Source of the DNA: Gammaproteobacteria bacterium | GTDB taxonomy: Bacteria > Pseudomonadota > Gammaproteobacteria > Burkholderiales > Burkholderiaceae_D | Direction of reading: 5' to 3' | NCBI GenBank assembly: GCA_903970185.1 | Contig: CAJCIC010000025.1 | Span: 1 to 33,265, forward strand | Length of the DNA stretch: 33,265 bases | Part shown: piece by piece, positions 1 through 7,458 of the stretch | Position numbering within the stretch: the stretch's first letter is position 1 | Layout of the letters: every line of letters starts with the position of its first letter | Position numbers and translations under genes: made by a program | Notes under the pieces: generated by a model | Seen by the model: only the letters and a program-made list of their open reading frames with translations | Told to the model about the DNA's origin: nothing | Database searches by the model: none

Positions 1-9
1 CGTGGCGCA

Positions 10-27
10 AAACCGCCGCGGCGGTGG
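10..27 (-). terminator. Possible intrinsic terminator after the binding-protein gene
   Basis: A perfect 14-bp GC palindrome, ACCGCCGCGGCGGT (12-25), begins 10 bp beyond the stop codon of the binding-protein gene. Read on the minus strand it is followed by a short T run (TTTT, counting the last base of the stem). The stem is strong but the T tract is short, so it could be a weak terminator or simply GC-rich sequence. The window ends here, so further genes of the cluster, such as transporter permeases, could still lie to the left. Confidence 0.4.
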
Positions 28-35
28 CACCGGGA

Positions 36-1193
36 TCAGTGGATCTGGGCGCGAACCGAGTGCACGCTGCCGTCTTTCAGGATGCCGATATCGAAATCCG
101 AGAGGCAGCGTCCATCCTTGTCAAAGCGCATCGTGCGCACGCCGTCATAGGGCGTGGTCTTCATCTGCGCGGCAATGGCTTTCACGTCCGAGGTCGTGCC
201 CGCCGCTTCCATGGCGTGGGCGAGCATGAACACGGTGTCGTAGAAGGTCAGCGCCCAGTAGGTATTCGGCGCGAGGTCCTTCTTCGTGAACGCCTTGTAG
301 CGCACAAGCCATTGCTTGACCTTGGCATCGCTGGTGTAGTCGAGGTCGCGCGTCAAGATCTGCCAGGTGAAGCCATCGAGCTGCTTGACGTATTTCATTG
401 CTGGCGCGCCCGAGCCACCGCGATACAGGAACCTCTTGGGCAGGCCGCCGACTTCGAGGCTTTGCCTGACCAGCGATTCGACGATGGCATCGTTGGTGCC
501 AACCAGAAGGCCATCCAGGCCCTGGTTTGCGAACTTGCGCAACACTGGCGCCAGATCCTGGGTATTGGGCTGGAAATATTCGATCGGGCCAACCGTGATG
601 CCCTGGCTCTCAAGCAGCGGCTTGTAGGTCTCGACGATCGAGCGGCTGACATCTTCGTTGGGTAGAAGGATGCCGACTTTCTTCACGCCCAGGGTCTTGA
701 TGCTTTCGGGCACGAACACCTTGGCGACGACATCATCGGCATCGAGCGTGCGAAACATCAACTCGCTGCCGGGTTTGCCAAGCACCGTGTCCATCAGCGT
801 GAAGCCGCCAAAAAACATCAGGCCGTTCTTCTCGAAGAGCGTTGCAGCCGGCATGCCGGGCCCGCTCGTGAGCATGCCAAAGGCGATCTTGATGTCCTCG
901 TCTTGCAAGATGCGCTGCGCGCCGCTGGTCGAATACTCGGGGTTGGACTGGGCGTCTTCCTCGACCAGTTGCATGGTGTAGTGCTTGCCCTTGATCGTGA
1001 CGCCGCCGGCGTGGTTGATCTCGTCAATCGCCATGTGCAGGCCTTCGCTTGCCGGCACGTCAAAGCCCGAATGCGGCCCGGTAAGACTGTTGACGGCGCC
1101 GATCTTGATGGTTTGCGCAAACGAGGCTTGCGGCACGAGAAACGCGAGGCCTGCGGCAAGTGCGCAGACGAGCGTGCGGAGGAAGTCATTCAT
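36..1193 (-). CDS. Periplasmic ligand-binding protein of a branched-chain-amino-acid-type ABC transporter
   Basis: A 385-residue protein with a clear Sec signal peptide: basic start, a hydrophobic stretch at about 8-20, and likely cleavage after Ala26 (SFA|QT). The mature part starts TIKIGAVNSLTGPHSG, typical of the Peripla_BP_6/LivJ-like family that binds amino acids, aromatic acids, amides and other organic acids. Length is normal for the family. The ATG at 1193 is chosen over an upstream in-frame ATG at 1214 because it overlaps the stop of the acyl-CoA ligase gene (ATGA), which implies translational coupling, and it places the signal peptide at the N-terminus. The neighbours (ligase, P450, hydratase) suggest it captures the catabolic substrate or a related compound. 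No permease or ATPase gene is visible; these may lie beyond the left edge. Ligand unknown. Confidence 0.88.
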   Translation of the reverse strand: MNDFLRTLVCALAAGLAFLVPQASFAQTIKIGAVNSLTGPHSGFDVPASEGLHMAIDEINHAGGVTIKGKHYTMQLVEEDAQSNPEYSTSGAQRILQDEDIKIAFGMLTSGPGMPAATLFEKNGLMFFGGFTLMDTVLGKPGSELMFRTLDADDVVAKVFVPESIKTLGVKKVGILLPNEDVSRSIVETYKPLLESQGITVGPIEYFQPNTQDLAPVLRKFANQGLDGLLVGTNDAIVESLVRQSLEVGGLPKRFLYRGGSGAPAMKYVKQLDGFTWQILTRDLDYTSDAKVKQWLVRYKAFTKKDLAPNTYWALTFYDTVFMLAHAMEAAGTTSDVKAIAAQMKTTPYDGVRTMRFDKDGRCLSDFDIGILKDGSVHSVRAQIH

Positions 1194-2767
1194 GATGAGC
1201 CGATCAGATCGCATGCAGTTTTCCCTTCGTTCCAGAAACGTTCACGTAATTCGCGCCGCAAGACCTTGCCCATGCTGTTTCTGGGCAGCGCCTCGAAGTG
1301 ATAAATCGATTTCGGATGCTTGAAACGCGCGAGCTTGTCGGCACAAAAGCCAAGCAGTTCCTCGTCTGTTGCGGCCATGCCGGACTTGAAGACGACGCAG
1401 GCCCTGGGCGATTCGCCCCAGCTGTCATCGGGCACGCCAACCACGGCGACTTCGAGCACTGTCGGATGCTCGGCGAGCACGCGTTCGATTTCGGCCGGAT
1501 AGATGTTCTCGCCGCCGCTGACGATCATGTCGCGGCGGCGGTCGTAGAGATAAAGGAAACCGGCGTCATCGAGCATGCCGACGTCTCCGCCGGTTTCCCA
1601 TTTGCCGCGGCGCATGTCGGCGGTCGCCTCGGGGTTGTCGTGATAGCCCAGAAAGGCCACCGGGTTGGTCGCATAGATCTGGCCGACAGCGCCTGGCGGC
1701 AGGAGGTTGCCGTCGTCATCGAGAATGGCCAGTTCGCAACCATAGGACGATTTGCCCACGGTGCGCGACTCGCCCAGCATGTCTTCATGACGGCAATAGG
1801 TGATCCAGCCGCTCTCGGTCCAGCCATAGGCGTCGGCCAGTCGCGTCGTGGGGAAGGCGTCGATCAGGCCGCGCAACACCGGCGTTGGCAGTGTCGAGCC
1901 CGAACTCATCAGGCCGCGCAGCGCGCGACAGTCGCCAACCGGCGTGCCCGAGGCTGCGCTCTCGAGAACCGCCGAAAGCATTTTGGGCACCATGAACGAC
2001 CAGGTGATGCCGTCACGGCTGATGCACGACGTCACGCGCGCTGCCTCGAAATCGGTGTGCAGCACAAGCTTTGCGCCCACACACAGGGACAGAAGCGAAA
2101 TCGAGCCGAACGACTGGTGAAACTGCGGCCCGGTGACGAGCAGCACGTCTTCCTCGGTAATGCCAAAGCGCCAGCCCCACGAGCAAAAACGCATCAGCAC
2201 GGTCATGTGACTCATGACCGCTCCTTTGGGAAAGCCGGTGGTGCCCGAGGTGTAGAAAATCGCCGCAGGGGAGTAGGGCGTGGTCGTCACGACCGGCTCG
2301 ATGGCGTCGGCTTGGGCGAGCAGCGTCTCGTAGGCCATCGGTTCGCTCACCTCGCCCTTCAGAATCACGAGCGCGTGCAAGGACGTCGCGCTCTTTCCGC
2401 GCGCGGCGGCATAGACGTGCGTGAACGCGTCGTCAATGACGAGCCCTCGTGCGCCGCTATTGTCAAGGACGTAGACGAGCTCGGCTGGGCTCAGGCGATA
2501 GTTGACGGGAATCGCGACCAGACCCGCGAGTTGCAAGGCGATATACAGCTCGAGATACTCGGGGCCATTGCGCGCAAAGAGCACAACGCCATCGCCGGTC
2601 TTAAGGCCAAGGCCAAGCAGGGCCTGGGCGCACCTTAACGTGCGCTCGTGGAACCTTGCAAAAGTCAGTGTGCCGCGATCGTGCACGATCGCGACCTGGT
2701 GCGGATGGCGGCGTGCGGTGATCTGCACCAGATCCGCCAGTCGAAACACGTGCCCCGCGCTTGGCAT
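1190..2767 (-). CDS. AMP-forming acyl-CoA ligase/synthetase (ANL superfamily)
   Basis: A 525-residue cytosolic enzyme expected to activate a carboxylic acid to its CoA thioester through an acyl-adenylate. Motifs in order: ATP-binding loop YTSGTTGFPKG (172-182), YGWTESG (314-320), TGGDVG (392-397), the hinge region with GGENIYPAEIE (418-428), and the C-terminal catalytic Lys in PRNSMGKVLR (Lys501). Full family length. The ATG at 2767 is preferred over the longer frame from 2851 because GGAGA lies about 8 bases upstream and the N-terminus then aligns with the family. The gene starts 101 bp after the reductase gene, and that gap contains a palindromic operator, so it may have its own regulated promoter. 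Its stop overlaps the start of the binding-protein gene. Substrate class (medium or long-chain, aromatic, terpenoid or steroid acid) cannot be decided. Confidence 0.93.
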   Translation of the reverse strand: MPSAGHVFRLADLVQITARRHPHQVAIVHDRGTLTFARFHERTLRCAQALLGLGLKTGDGVVLFARNGPEYLELYIALQLAGLVAIPVNYRLSPAELVYVLDNSGARGLVIDDAFTHVYAAARGKSATSLHALVILKGEVSEPMAYETLLAQADAIEPVVTTTPYSPAAIFYTSGTTGFPKGAVMSHMTVLMRFCSWGWRFGITEEDVLLVTGPQFHQSFGSISLLSLCVGAKLVLHTDFEAARVTSCISRDGITWSFMVPKMLSAVLESAASGTPVGDCRALRGLMSSGSTLPTPVLRGLIDAFPTTRLADAYGWTESGWITYCRHEDMLGESRTVGKSSYGCELAILDDDGNLLPPGAVGQIYATNPVAFLGYHDNPEATADMRRGKWETGGDVGMLDDAGFLYLYDRRRDMIVSGGENIYPAEIERVLAEHPTVLEVAVVGVPDDSWGESPRACVVFKSGMAATDEELLGFCADKLARFKHPKSIYHFEALPRNSMGKVLRRELRERFWNEGKTACDLIGSS

Positions 2768-2819
2768 CTTTGTTGTCTCCTTCGGTGCGCTTTTTCGCAC
2801 TCTAAAACGCTTGCCACTA

Positions 2820-2835
2820 CTAAGCGCTCGCTTAT
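2820..2835. promoter_or_regulatory. Palindromic operator, copy 1 (before acyl-CoA ligase)
   Basis: CTAAGCGCTCGCTTAT, in which TAAGCG and CGCTTA are perfect inverted arms around CT. It lies 53-68 bp upstream of the ligase start. The same 16-bp pattern recurs at 5428-5443 (different two central bases) and, with two mismatches, at 7125-7140 upstream of the local tetR gene. The shape fits a TetR-family dimer site. Assignment to the TetR encoded at 6358-7050 is inferred from these positions. Confidence 0.7.
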
Positions 2836-2868
2836 CGCAGCGAACGTCCATCCTATGCCATCGGTTTC

Positions 2869-4158
2869 TCAGACGTCAACGGTGCTTTCCCTTGGTGCTG
2901 CGAGCTGCGCCAGATCGACGTCGCTATCGGCGAGTGCCTTGCAATCAATATCAACATCAAGGCCGATCAGGCGCCGGCAGGCCATGAATTCCTTGGGCCG
3001 GTTCACCGCGTCAATGGCAATCAGGCGCCCGGCTTTCAGATAGAAGACAGCGAACGATCCACTTTCCTTGGTGCCGCGCAACACGGTCTGATCGTGCCCG
3101 TCGGAGAGGCCCGCCATCTGCAGTTTCATGTCGTACTGATCTGACCAGAACCACGGTACGGCGCGATAGCTGGCGTCAATGCCAAGCAGCGTCGCTGCCG
3201 CGACACGCGCCTGCTCGACGGCGTTTTGCACGGATTCGAGGCGCAACTGGCGACCGACAATGACATTGGGGTGGCGCGTACAGTCGCCTGCAGCGACGAT
3301 ATCGGCGTCAGAAGTCAACGCCGTGACGTCGACGACAATGCCGTCATCGACCCTAAGCCCGGCGTCCTTGGCGAGCTCGACGTTGGGCGTGACACCGATG
3401 CCGACCACGACGAGATCGCACGGCACGTCGATGACTTCGCCGCTTGCCTGGTGCTTGTAGCGAACCGCTGCGACATCGCCACCGTCGTCGTTGAATTTGA
3501 AGCCTTCGACGATGACGTCTTTCTTGATCACAACGCCCCGGCTCTGGTGCACCTCTTCATAGAAGCTCGACATCAGCGAACCCGTGACGCGGGCGAGCAC
3601 GCGCGGCATCGCTTCTAGCACCGTCACCTTAAGGCCGGCTTTTGCCGCCGAGGCGGCAACTTCCAGTCCGACGTAGCCCGCGCCAACCACAACCAGGCGG
3701 CGGCCTGCCACGAGCTGGCCGCGAAGCGCGAGCGCATCGGCTTCGCTGCGCAGGTAGTGCAGATTGTTCGGATGAAGCGCGTCAAAAAGCGTCGCCGGCA
3801 GGCGCCTGATGCGTGCACCGGTGGCGAGCGCGAGCTTGCGATAGGCGATGATGCGACCGTTGGCAAGCTCGATGCGTTTATGCGCGCGGTCGATGCGCAC
3901 TGCGGCAACGCCCAGGACCAGGTCGATCCTGGCCGCGGTGTACGTGGCTTCGGGTCGCAGCCATTGCGGCTTGCCGCCGGTTGCTGCCAGGTACGCCTTG
4001 GAGAGCGGCGGGCGGTGGTAAGGCAGGCTCGGCTCGTCGCTGATCAAGGTGATCGGCCCCGCATAATGGCGCTGGCGCAGCGACACGGCGATCTCGACGC
4101 CGGCATGGCTCGCGCCGATGATGACGATGCCGTCATCGGCTGATACGTCCTCGTTCAC
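2869..4158 (-). CDS. FAD-dependent NAD(P)H:ferredoxin reductase (CamA/putidaredoxin-reductase type)
   Basis: A 429-residue flavoprotein expected to pass electrons from NAD(P)H to a [2Fe-2S] ferredoxin that feeds the neighbouring P450. Visible: FAD Rossmann motif IIGASHAG (13-20, a common variant of GxGxxG in this group), the family signature LPYHRPPLSKAYL (45-57), ATGAR (112-116), the NAD(P)H Rossmann motif GAGYVGLEVA (159-168), the second FAD motif AAGDC (288-292), and a reductase C-terminal domain beginning PWFWSDQYD. The start is read as GTG at 4158, whose last two bases overlap the P450 stop (GTGA); the longer frame from 4215 runs inside the P450 gene and lacks homology-like sequence. The overlap indicates co-translation with P450. 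No ferredoxin gene lies beside it. Confidence 0.9.
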   Translation of the reverse strand: MNEDVSADDGIVIIGASHAGVEIAVSLRQRHYAGPITLISDEPSLPYHRPPLSKAYLAATGGKPQWLRPEATYTAARIDLVLGVAAVRIDRAHKRIELANGRIIAYRKLALATGARIRRLPATLFDALHPNNLHYLRSEADALALRGQLVAGRRLVVVGAGYVGLEVAASAAKAGLKVTVLEAMPRVLARVTGSLMSSFYEEVHQSRGVVIKKDVIVEGFKFNDDGGDVAAVRYKHQASGEVIDVPCDLVVVGIGVTPNVELAKDAGLRVDDGIVVDVTALTSDADIVAAGDCTRHPNVIVGRQLRLESVQNAVEQARVAAATLLGIDASYRAVPWFWSDQYDMKLQMAGLSDGHDQTVLRGTKESGSFAVFYLKAGRLIAIDAVNRPKEFMACRRLIGLDVDIDCKALADSDVDLAQLAAPRESTVDV

Positions 4159-5381
4159 GCAAGTCCGATGCGAATCGGAGGCTCGATGCTGCGGCCGAGG
4201 ATGCGCGCGTCCCATTTCACGTCTCCGTCTAGCGCCATCTTCGGAAAGCGCCGCAACAGTTCGGTAAACGCAATTTCCATCTCCATGCGCGCCAAGGGCG
4301 CGCCAAGACAGAAGTGAATGCCGTGGCTGAACGACACGTGCGGATTCGGATTGCGCCTGATATCGAAGGTCTCCGGATCGGGAAACTTCAGCGGGTCGCG
4401 ATTGGCTGCGCCGAGCAGCAGCAGAACGCGCTCGCCTTTTTTGAAATGCTGCCCGTGCACGACCTGGTCTTCACCGACCACGCGCATCGTGCCCTTGAGC
4501 GGGCCGTTATAGCGCAGGCCCTCCTCGATTGCGGTTTTCATGTGGCGTGGCTCGGCACGCAGGCCATCCAGCGCATGCGGCAGCTTGAGCAGCGTGGTGA
4601 GCGTATTGCAGATCAAATCCTGCGTCGTCTCGTGGCCGGCGTTAACCAGCAGGATGCACGAGTGCAAGACGTCGTCAGGCGTTAGCGCCGGATCAGACAG
4701 CTGGACTTCCATGAGCCAGCTCATCATGTCGTTTCTTGGCGCCTTCAGGCGCTCGTTGTACAGGCCGCGCAGGTAGTCCTTGAATTCGATCAAGGCCTCC
4801 TGGCAGCGCACCAGGCGCTGATCGTCGCCAACACCTGCAAGCAGCAGCGTCGTTAGCGCATCGGCCCAGCTATGGAACTTGTGCAGGTCTTCCTTGGGCA
4901 CGCCGATGATCGTGGCGATGACGTTGGCCGGGAACGGATAGGCAAATTCCGACACCAGGTCGATCGAATCATGGCCTTCCCACTGGTCAAGAAATTCGGC
5001 GACGAGTTCGGTGACGACACCGCGCATCATCTGTGCCGACTTGGGCGTGAAGGCGCGGCTGAAGATCTTGCGCAAATGGGTGTGGCGCGGCGGGTCGACA
5101 AAGACCACGAAGGAATGCAGCACTTCGTAGGTCAGCGCGAACTGCTGGCGTTCTTCGGCCGACAGGCGCTCGGTGAAATAGGGCGTGATGCGATCGGCCA
5201 GCATCGTCGGGCTGTGCAGGGCGCCGTACACGTCCTCGTAGCGCGACAGCACCCAGCCACGCCAGCGCTCGTTCCAGTAGGCGGGATGGTGTTCGCGCAT
5301 CACCTTGTAGAGGACCGAGGGGTTCTGCACGAACTCCGGATCGAGCAGGTCGTCGTTGATTCGTTCCTGGGCCATGACCAC
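4155..5381 (-). CDS. Cytochrome P450, soluble bacterial class
   Basis: A 408-residue haem monooxygenase of normal bacterial length without membrane anchor. Key sites: I-helix oxygen-activation motif AGHETT (248-253), ExxR as EGLR (287-290), and haem-ligand loop FSHGIHFCLG (351-360) with Cys358 as thiolate ligand. It should hydroxylate a hydrophobic substrate using electrons from the co-translated reductase through a ferredoxin not encoded nearby. Start is GTG at 5381, six bases after AGGAG; an in-frame ATG at 5375 is the alternative with longer spacing. The intergenic region shared with the divergent hydratase contains a strong palindromic operator. The substrate-binding regions do not let me name a CYP family with certainty. 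Confidence 0.94.
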   Translation of the reverse strand: MVMAQERINDDLLDPEFVQNPSVLYKVMREHHPAYWNERWRGWVLSRYEDVYGALHSPTMLADRITPYFTERLSAEERQQFALTYEVLHSFVVFVDPPRHTHLRKIFSRAFTPKSAQMMRGVVTELVAEFLDQWEGHDSIDLVSEFAYPFPANVIATIIGVPKEDLHKFHSWADALTTLLLAGVGDDQRLVRCQEALIEFKDYLRGLYNERLKAPRNDMMSWLMEVQLSDPALTPDDVLHSCILLVNAGHETTQDLICNTLTTLLKLPHALDGLRAEPRHMKTAIEEGLRYNGPLKGTMRVVGEDQVVHGQHFKKGERVLLLLGAANRDPLKFPDPETFDIRRNPNPHVSFSHGIHFCLGAPLARMEMEIAFTELLRRFPKMALDGDVKWDARILGRSIEPPIRIGLA

Positions 5382-5423
5382 GAGCTACTCCTGTAGGGCA
5401 CCAAAGTAAGCGGATGCTCAGCA

Positions 5424-5451
5424 TTGACTAAGCGAACGCTTATGATAAAGT
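5424..5451 (+). promoter_or_regulatory. Operator copy 2 and likely promoter between P450 and enoyl-CoA hydratase
   Basis: CTAAGCGAACGCTTAT at 5428-5443 repeats the palindrome found before the ligase. A TTGACT -35 (5424-5429) and TAAAGT -10 (5446-5451), spaced 16 bp, flank it on the plus strand toward the hydratase, so bound repressor would block polymerase. The same site lies about 50-60 bp upstream of the divergent P450 start, so one operator could control both directions. An additional small palindrome ATGCTCAGCAT sits at 5414-5424. The promoter hexamers are read by eye. Confidence 0.65.
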
Positions 5452-5486
5452 GCTTGCCAAGACAAAGTCAACCGAAAGGGAAATTC

Positions 5487-6308
5487 ATGCCGGAAGCCAA
5501 GTCGGACACCTACTCCAGTTACCAGCGACTGCTGTTTGACCGGCCGCACCCGCGCGTGCTGCGCGTGACCATCAACAATCCTGGCAACAAGAACTCGATC
5601 GACGCCACCATGCATCCCGAAATGGTGCGCATCTGGAAGGACATCGAAGCCGACGAGTCGGTGGCGGCGGTGATCCTCACCGGCGCCGGCGATGCGTTTT
5701 GCGCCGGCGGCAATTTCGATCTGGTGCAGACCATGGTCGATGACTGGCACGCGCGCATGCAAAACCTCAAGGAAGCGCGTGACGTGGTCTACAACATGCT
5801 CGATTGCAACAAGCCGATCATCAGCGCCGTGCGCGGACCGGCGGTGGGCGGCGGCCTGGTCTGCGCCCTGATGTCGGATATCTCGATTGTCGCCAAGGAT
5901 GCCAAGCTGATCGATGGCCATACGCGCATCGGTCTGGCCGCGGGCGACCACGCCGCCATCATCTGGCCGCTGCTTTGCGGCATGGCCAGAGCCAAATATC
6001 ACCTGCTCCTATGCACGACGCTCACGGGCGAGGAGGCCGAGCGCATCGGGCTGGTGTCGCTGGCCGTCGACGACAAGGACCTCGATCAGAAAGCCGTCGA
6101 CGTTGCGACGCAGCTCGCTGAAGGGCCGCCGACGGCGATTCGCATCACCAAATACACCATGAACAACTGGCTGCGCATGGCCGGGCCGATTTTTGATGCG
6201 TCGATGGCGCTCGAATTCATGGGCTTTGACGGCCCGGAATTGAAAGAGGGCATTGCCGCCTTCAAGGAACGCAGAAAGCCGGTCTTTACAACCCGCAGCG
6301 CCTGGTAG
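5487..6308 (+). CDS. Enoyl-CoA hydratase/isomerase (crotonase family)
   Basis: A 273-residue cytosolic crotonase-fold protein expected to hydrate or isomerise an enoyl-CoA during beta-oxidation-like breakdown. Oxyanion-hole segments are visible as AFCAGG (70-75) and PAVGGG (118-123). The active-site region reads IGLAAGDHAAI (148-158) rather than the canonical Glu-rich crotonase segment, so it may be a divergent hydratase, isomerase or hydrolase. ATG at 5487 is chosen because GAAAGGGA lies just upstream; the longer frame from 5424 overlaps the promoter/operator. It is divergent from the P450 operon and shares its operator, so it should be co-induced. It ends 49 bp from the convergent tetR gene. 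Confidence 0.9.
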   Translation: MPEAKSDTYSSYQRLLFDRPHPRVLRVTINNPGNKNSIDATMHPEMVRIWKDIEADESVAAVILTGAGDAFCAGGNFDLVQTMVDDWHARMQNLKEARDVVYNMLDCNKPIISAVRGPAVGGGLVCALMSDISIVAKDAKLIDGHTRIGLAAGDHAAIIWPLLCGMARAKYHLLLCTTLTGEEAERIGLVSLAVDDKDLDQKAVDVATQLAEGPPTAIRITKYTMNNWLRMAGPIFDASMALEFMGFDGPELKEGIAAFKERRKPVFTTRSAW

Positions 6309-6357
6309 GGGCCGGCTGGGGGTAGACGTTCCGGGTTGTAGAGCCTGCGCGTGCGGT

Positions 6358-7050
6358 CTAGCGCGAGGCTGGGGTCGCGTTGATCATCGAGAGGACCAGC
6401 TCGGCGTAGAGCTTGCCGACATCCGTCGCGCTAAGCCTGCCCTTGGGCGAGAACCAGTTCAAAACCGACACGCAAAGCGACAGGACCGCGACCTTGGTGG
6501 CCGGGATGTCCGTGACCTTGAAGACACCTTGTTCGCATCCTTCGCGAATGCAGGTCTCGAACATTTCCTCCATGGCGTCGCGAAGCAGAAGGATCTTCTT
6601 GCGCTGGACCGGATTTAACGTACCGAACTCGTACTCGACAACGATCAGGGCATTGCGCATCTTGGCATGGCTCGTGACGTGCACTTCGACCATCTTGCGC
6701 ATGCGCTCGCGCGGCGGCAGGTCTTCCTTTTTGACCGCCATGACCTCGTCGAACACCCAGTTGGAGATGATCAGCACTGCCGAATAGAGCAGGTCTTCTT
6801 TCGAGCGGAAGTGGACGTAGACCGCAGCCGGGCTCAGCTTCGCGCGTTTGGCGATCTCGCGCGTACTCGCGCCGTGAAAGCCATTGCGGGAAAAGGTATC
6901 GACGGCGGCGAGCATCAAGCGCCGAATCGACGGGCTGTCGAGGCGCTGGGCGAACAGGTCGGACACGCTTTCGATAGGCGCTAGCGCCTCGCGGGAATGT
7001 TCGGCGGAGATACGGTCGGCGACGGAGCGCTTTTTTGAGACGGCGGCCAT
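6358..7050 (-). CDS. TetR/AcrR-family transcriptional regulator of the P450/ligase cluster
   Basis: A 230-residue regulator. The N-terminal DNA-binding domain is at about 40-85, with helix-turn-helix TREIAKRAKLSPAAVYVHF and the usual following SKEDLLYSAV; the C-terminal half is a helical ligand-binding domain. The ATG at 7050 gives an N-terminal extension of about 35 residues before the HTH domain, longer than usual, and no clear ribosome site precedes it, so the start is uncertain. A degenerate copy of the cluster palindrome lies 75-90 bp upstream, suggesting autoregulation. I infer repression of P450, reductase, hydratase, ligase and binding-protein genes, relieved by a pathway intermediate, possibly an acyl-CoA. 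Convergent with the hydratase gene. Confidence 0.9.
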   Translation of the reverse strand: MAAVSKKRSVADRISAEHSREALAPIESVSDLFAQRLDSPSIRRLMLAAVDTFSRNGFHGASTREIAKRAKLSPAAVYVHFRSKEDLLYSAVLIISNWVFDEVMAVKKEDLPPRERMRKMVEVHVTSHAKMRNALIVVEYEFGTLNPVQRKKILLLRDAMEEMFETCIREGCEQGVFKVTDIPATKVAVLSLCVSVLNWFSPKGRLSATDVGKLYAELVLSMINATPASR

Positions 7051-7124
7051 TGAGTCTGCTGGTTCAAGCGAAATATGACGGTTCGATTGCTGCAATGATA
7101 CTTGACGGCGAGCGCGTCCCCTGG

Positions 7125-7140
7125 AAAAGCGCTTGCTTAG
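7125..7140. promoter_or_regulatory. Operator copy 3 (before tetR)
   Basis: On the minus strand this reads CTAAGCAAGCGCTTTT. It matches 12 of the 14 defined positions of CTAAGCGNNCGCTTAT seen at 2820 and 5428. It lies upstream of the tetR start at 7050, as expected for weak autoregulation. Two arm mismatches make it the least certain of the three copies. Confidence 0.5.
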
Positions 7141-7458
7141 TTGGCCGCGGCAAGATGATTCGCGCGTGCATTCCGAGCTTTCGTTGGAATTGCGCCAACG
7201 CGATGCCGTCCACGGCTGCGTTTCGCCGGCGCCGTTGTTCACGCGCATCGACGGCGGCGATCTAGGCTTGCGTGGCGGTCAGGGTGAGGCGAAGCGCGCG
7301 CAGTTGCATGCCTCGAGCTTTCCCAGCTGATCAAGCAGAAGTGCCCGAAAGGCTGGGTCCGCATGTCCTGTGATGTGCAGTTCGTCCAGGGTCGCGTCAA
7401 TCGCGTTGCGATCCCTGCCGACTCGACCAATCGCTTCGGTCAAGCTTTCGCGGTGGCG
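7141..7458. other. Gap between tetR and the Fic gene with no convincing gene
   Basis: About 320 bp of GC-rich sequence with no ORF having a start codon, ribosome site and recognisable family. A start-less plus-strand open frame (7288-7518) runs antisense into the 3' end of the Fic gene. Its codons look protein-like in places, so it might be the eroded end of a lost gene, but I recognise no family. I see no clear terminator for the Fic gene here. Confidence 0.4.

Noticed and set aside
1298-2638. 446-codon plus-strand ORF
   Set aside because: Fully antisense to the acyl-CoA ligase, which has all family motifs. The long open frame is a by-product of high-GC codon use.
6309-6357. Possible bidirectional terminator between the hydratase and tetR
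   Set aside because: No convincing stem with a T tract was found in the 49 bp.
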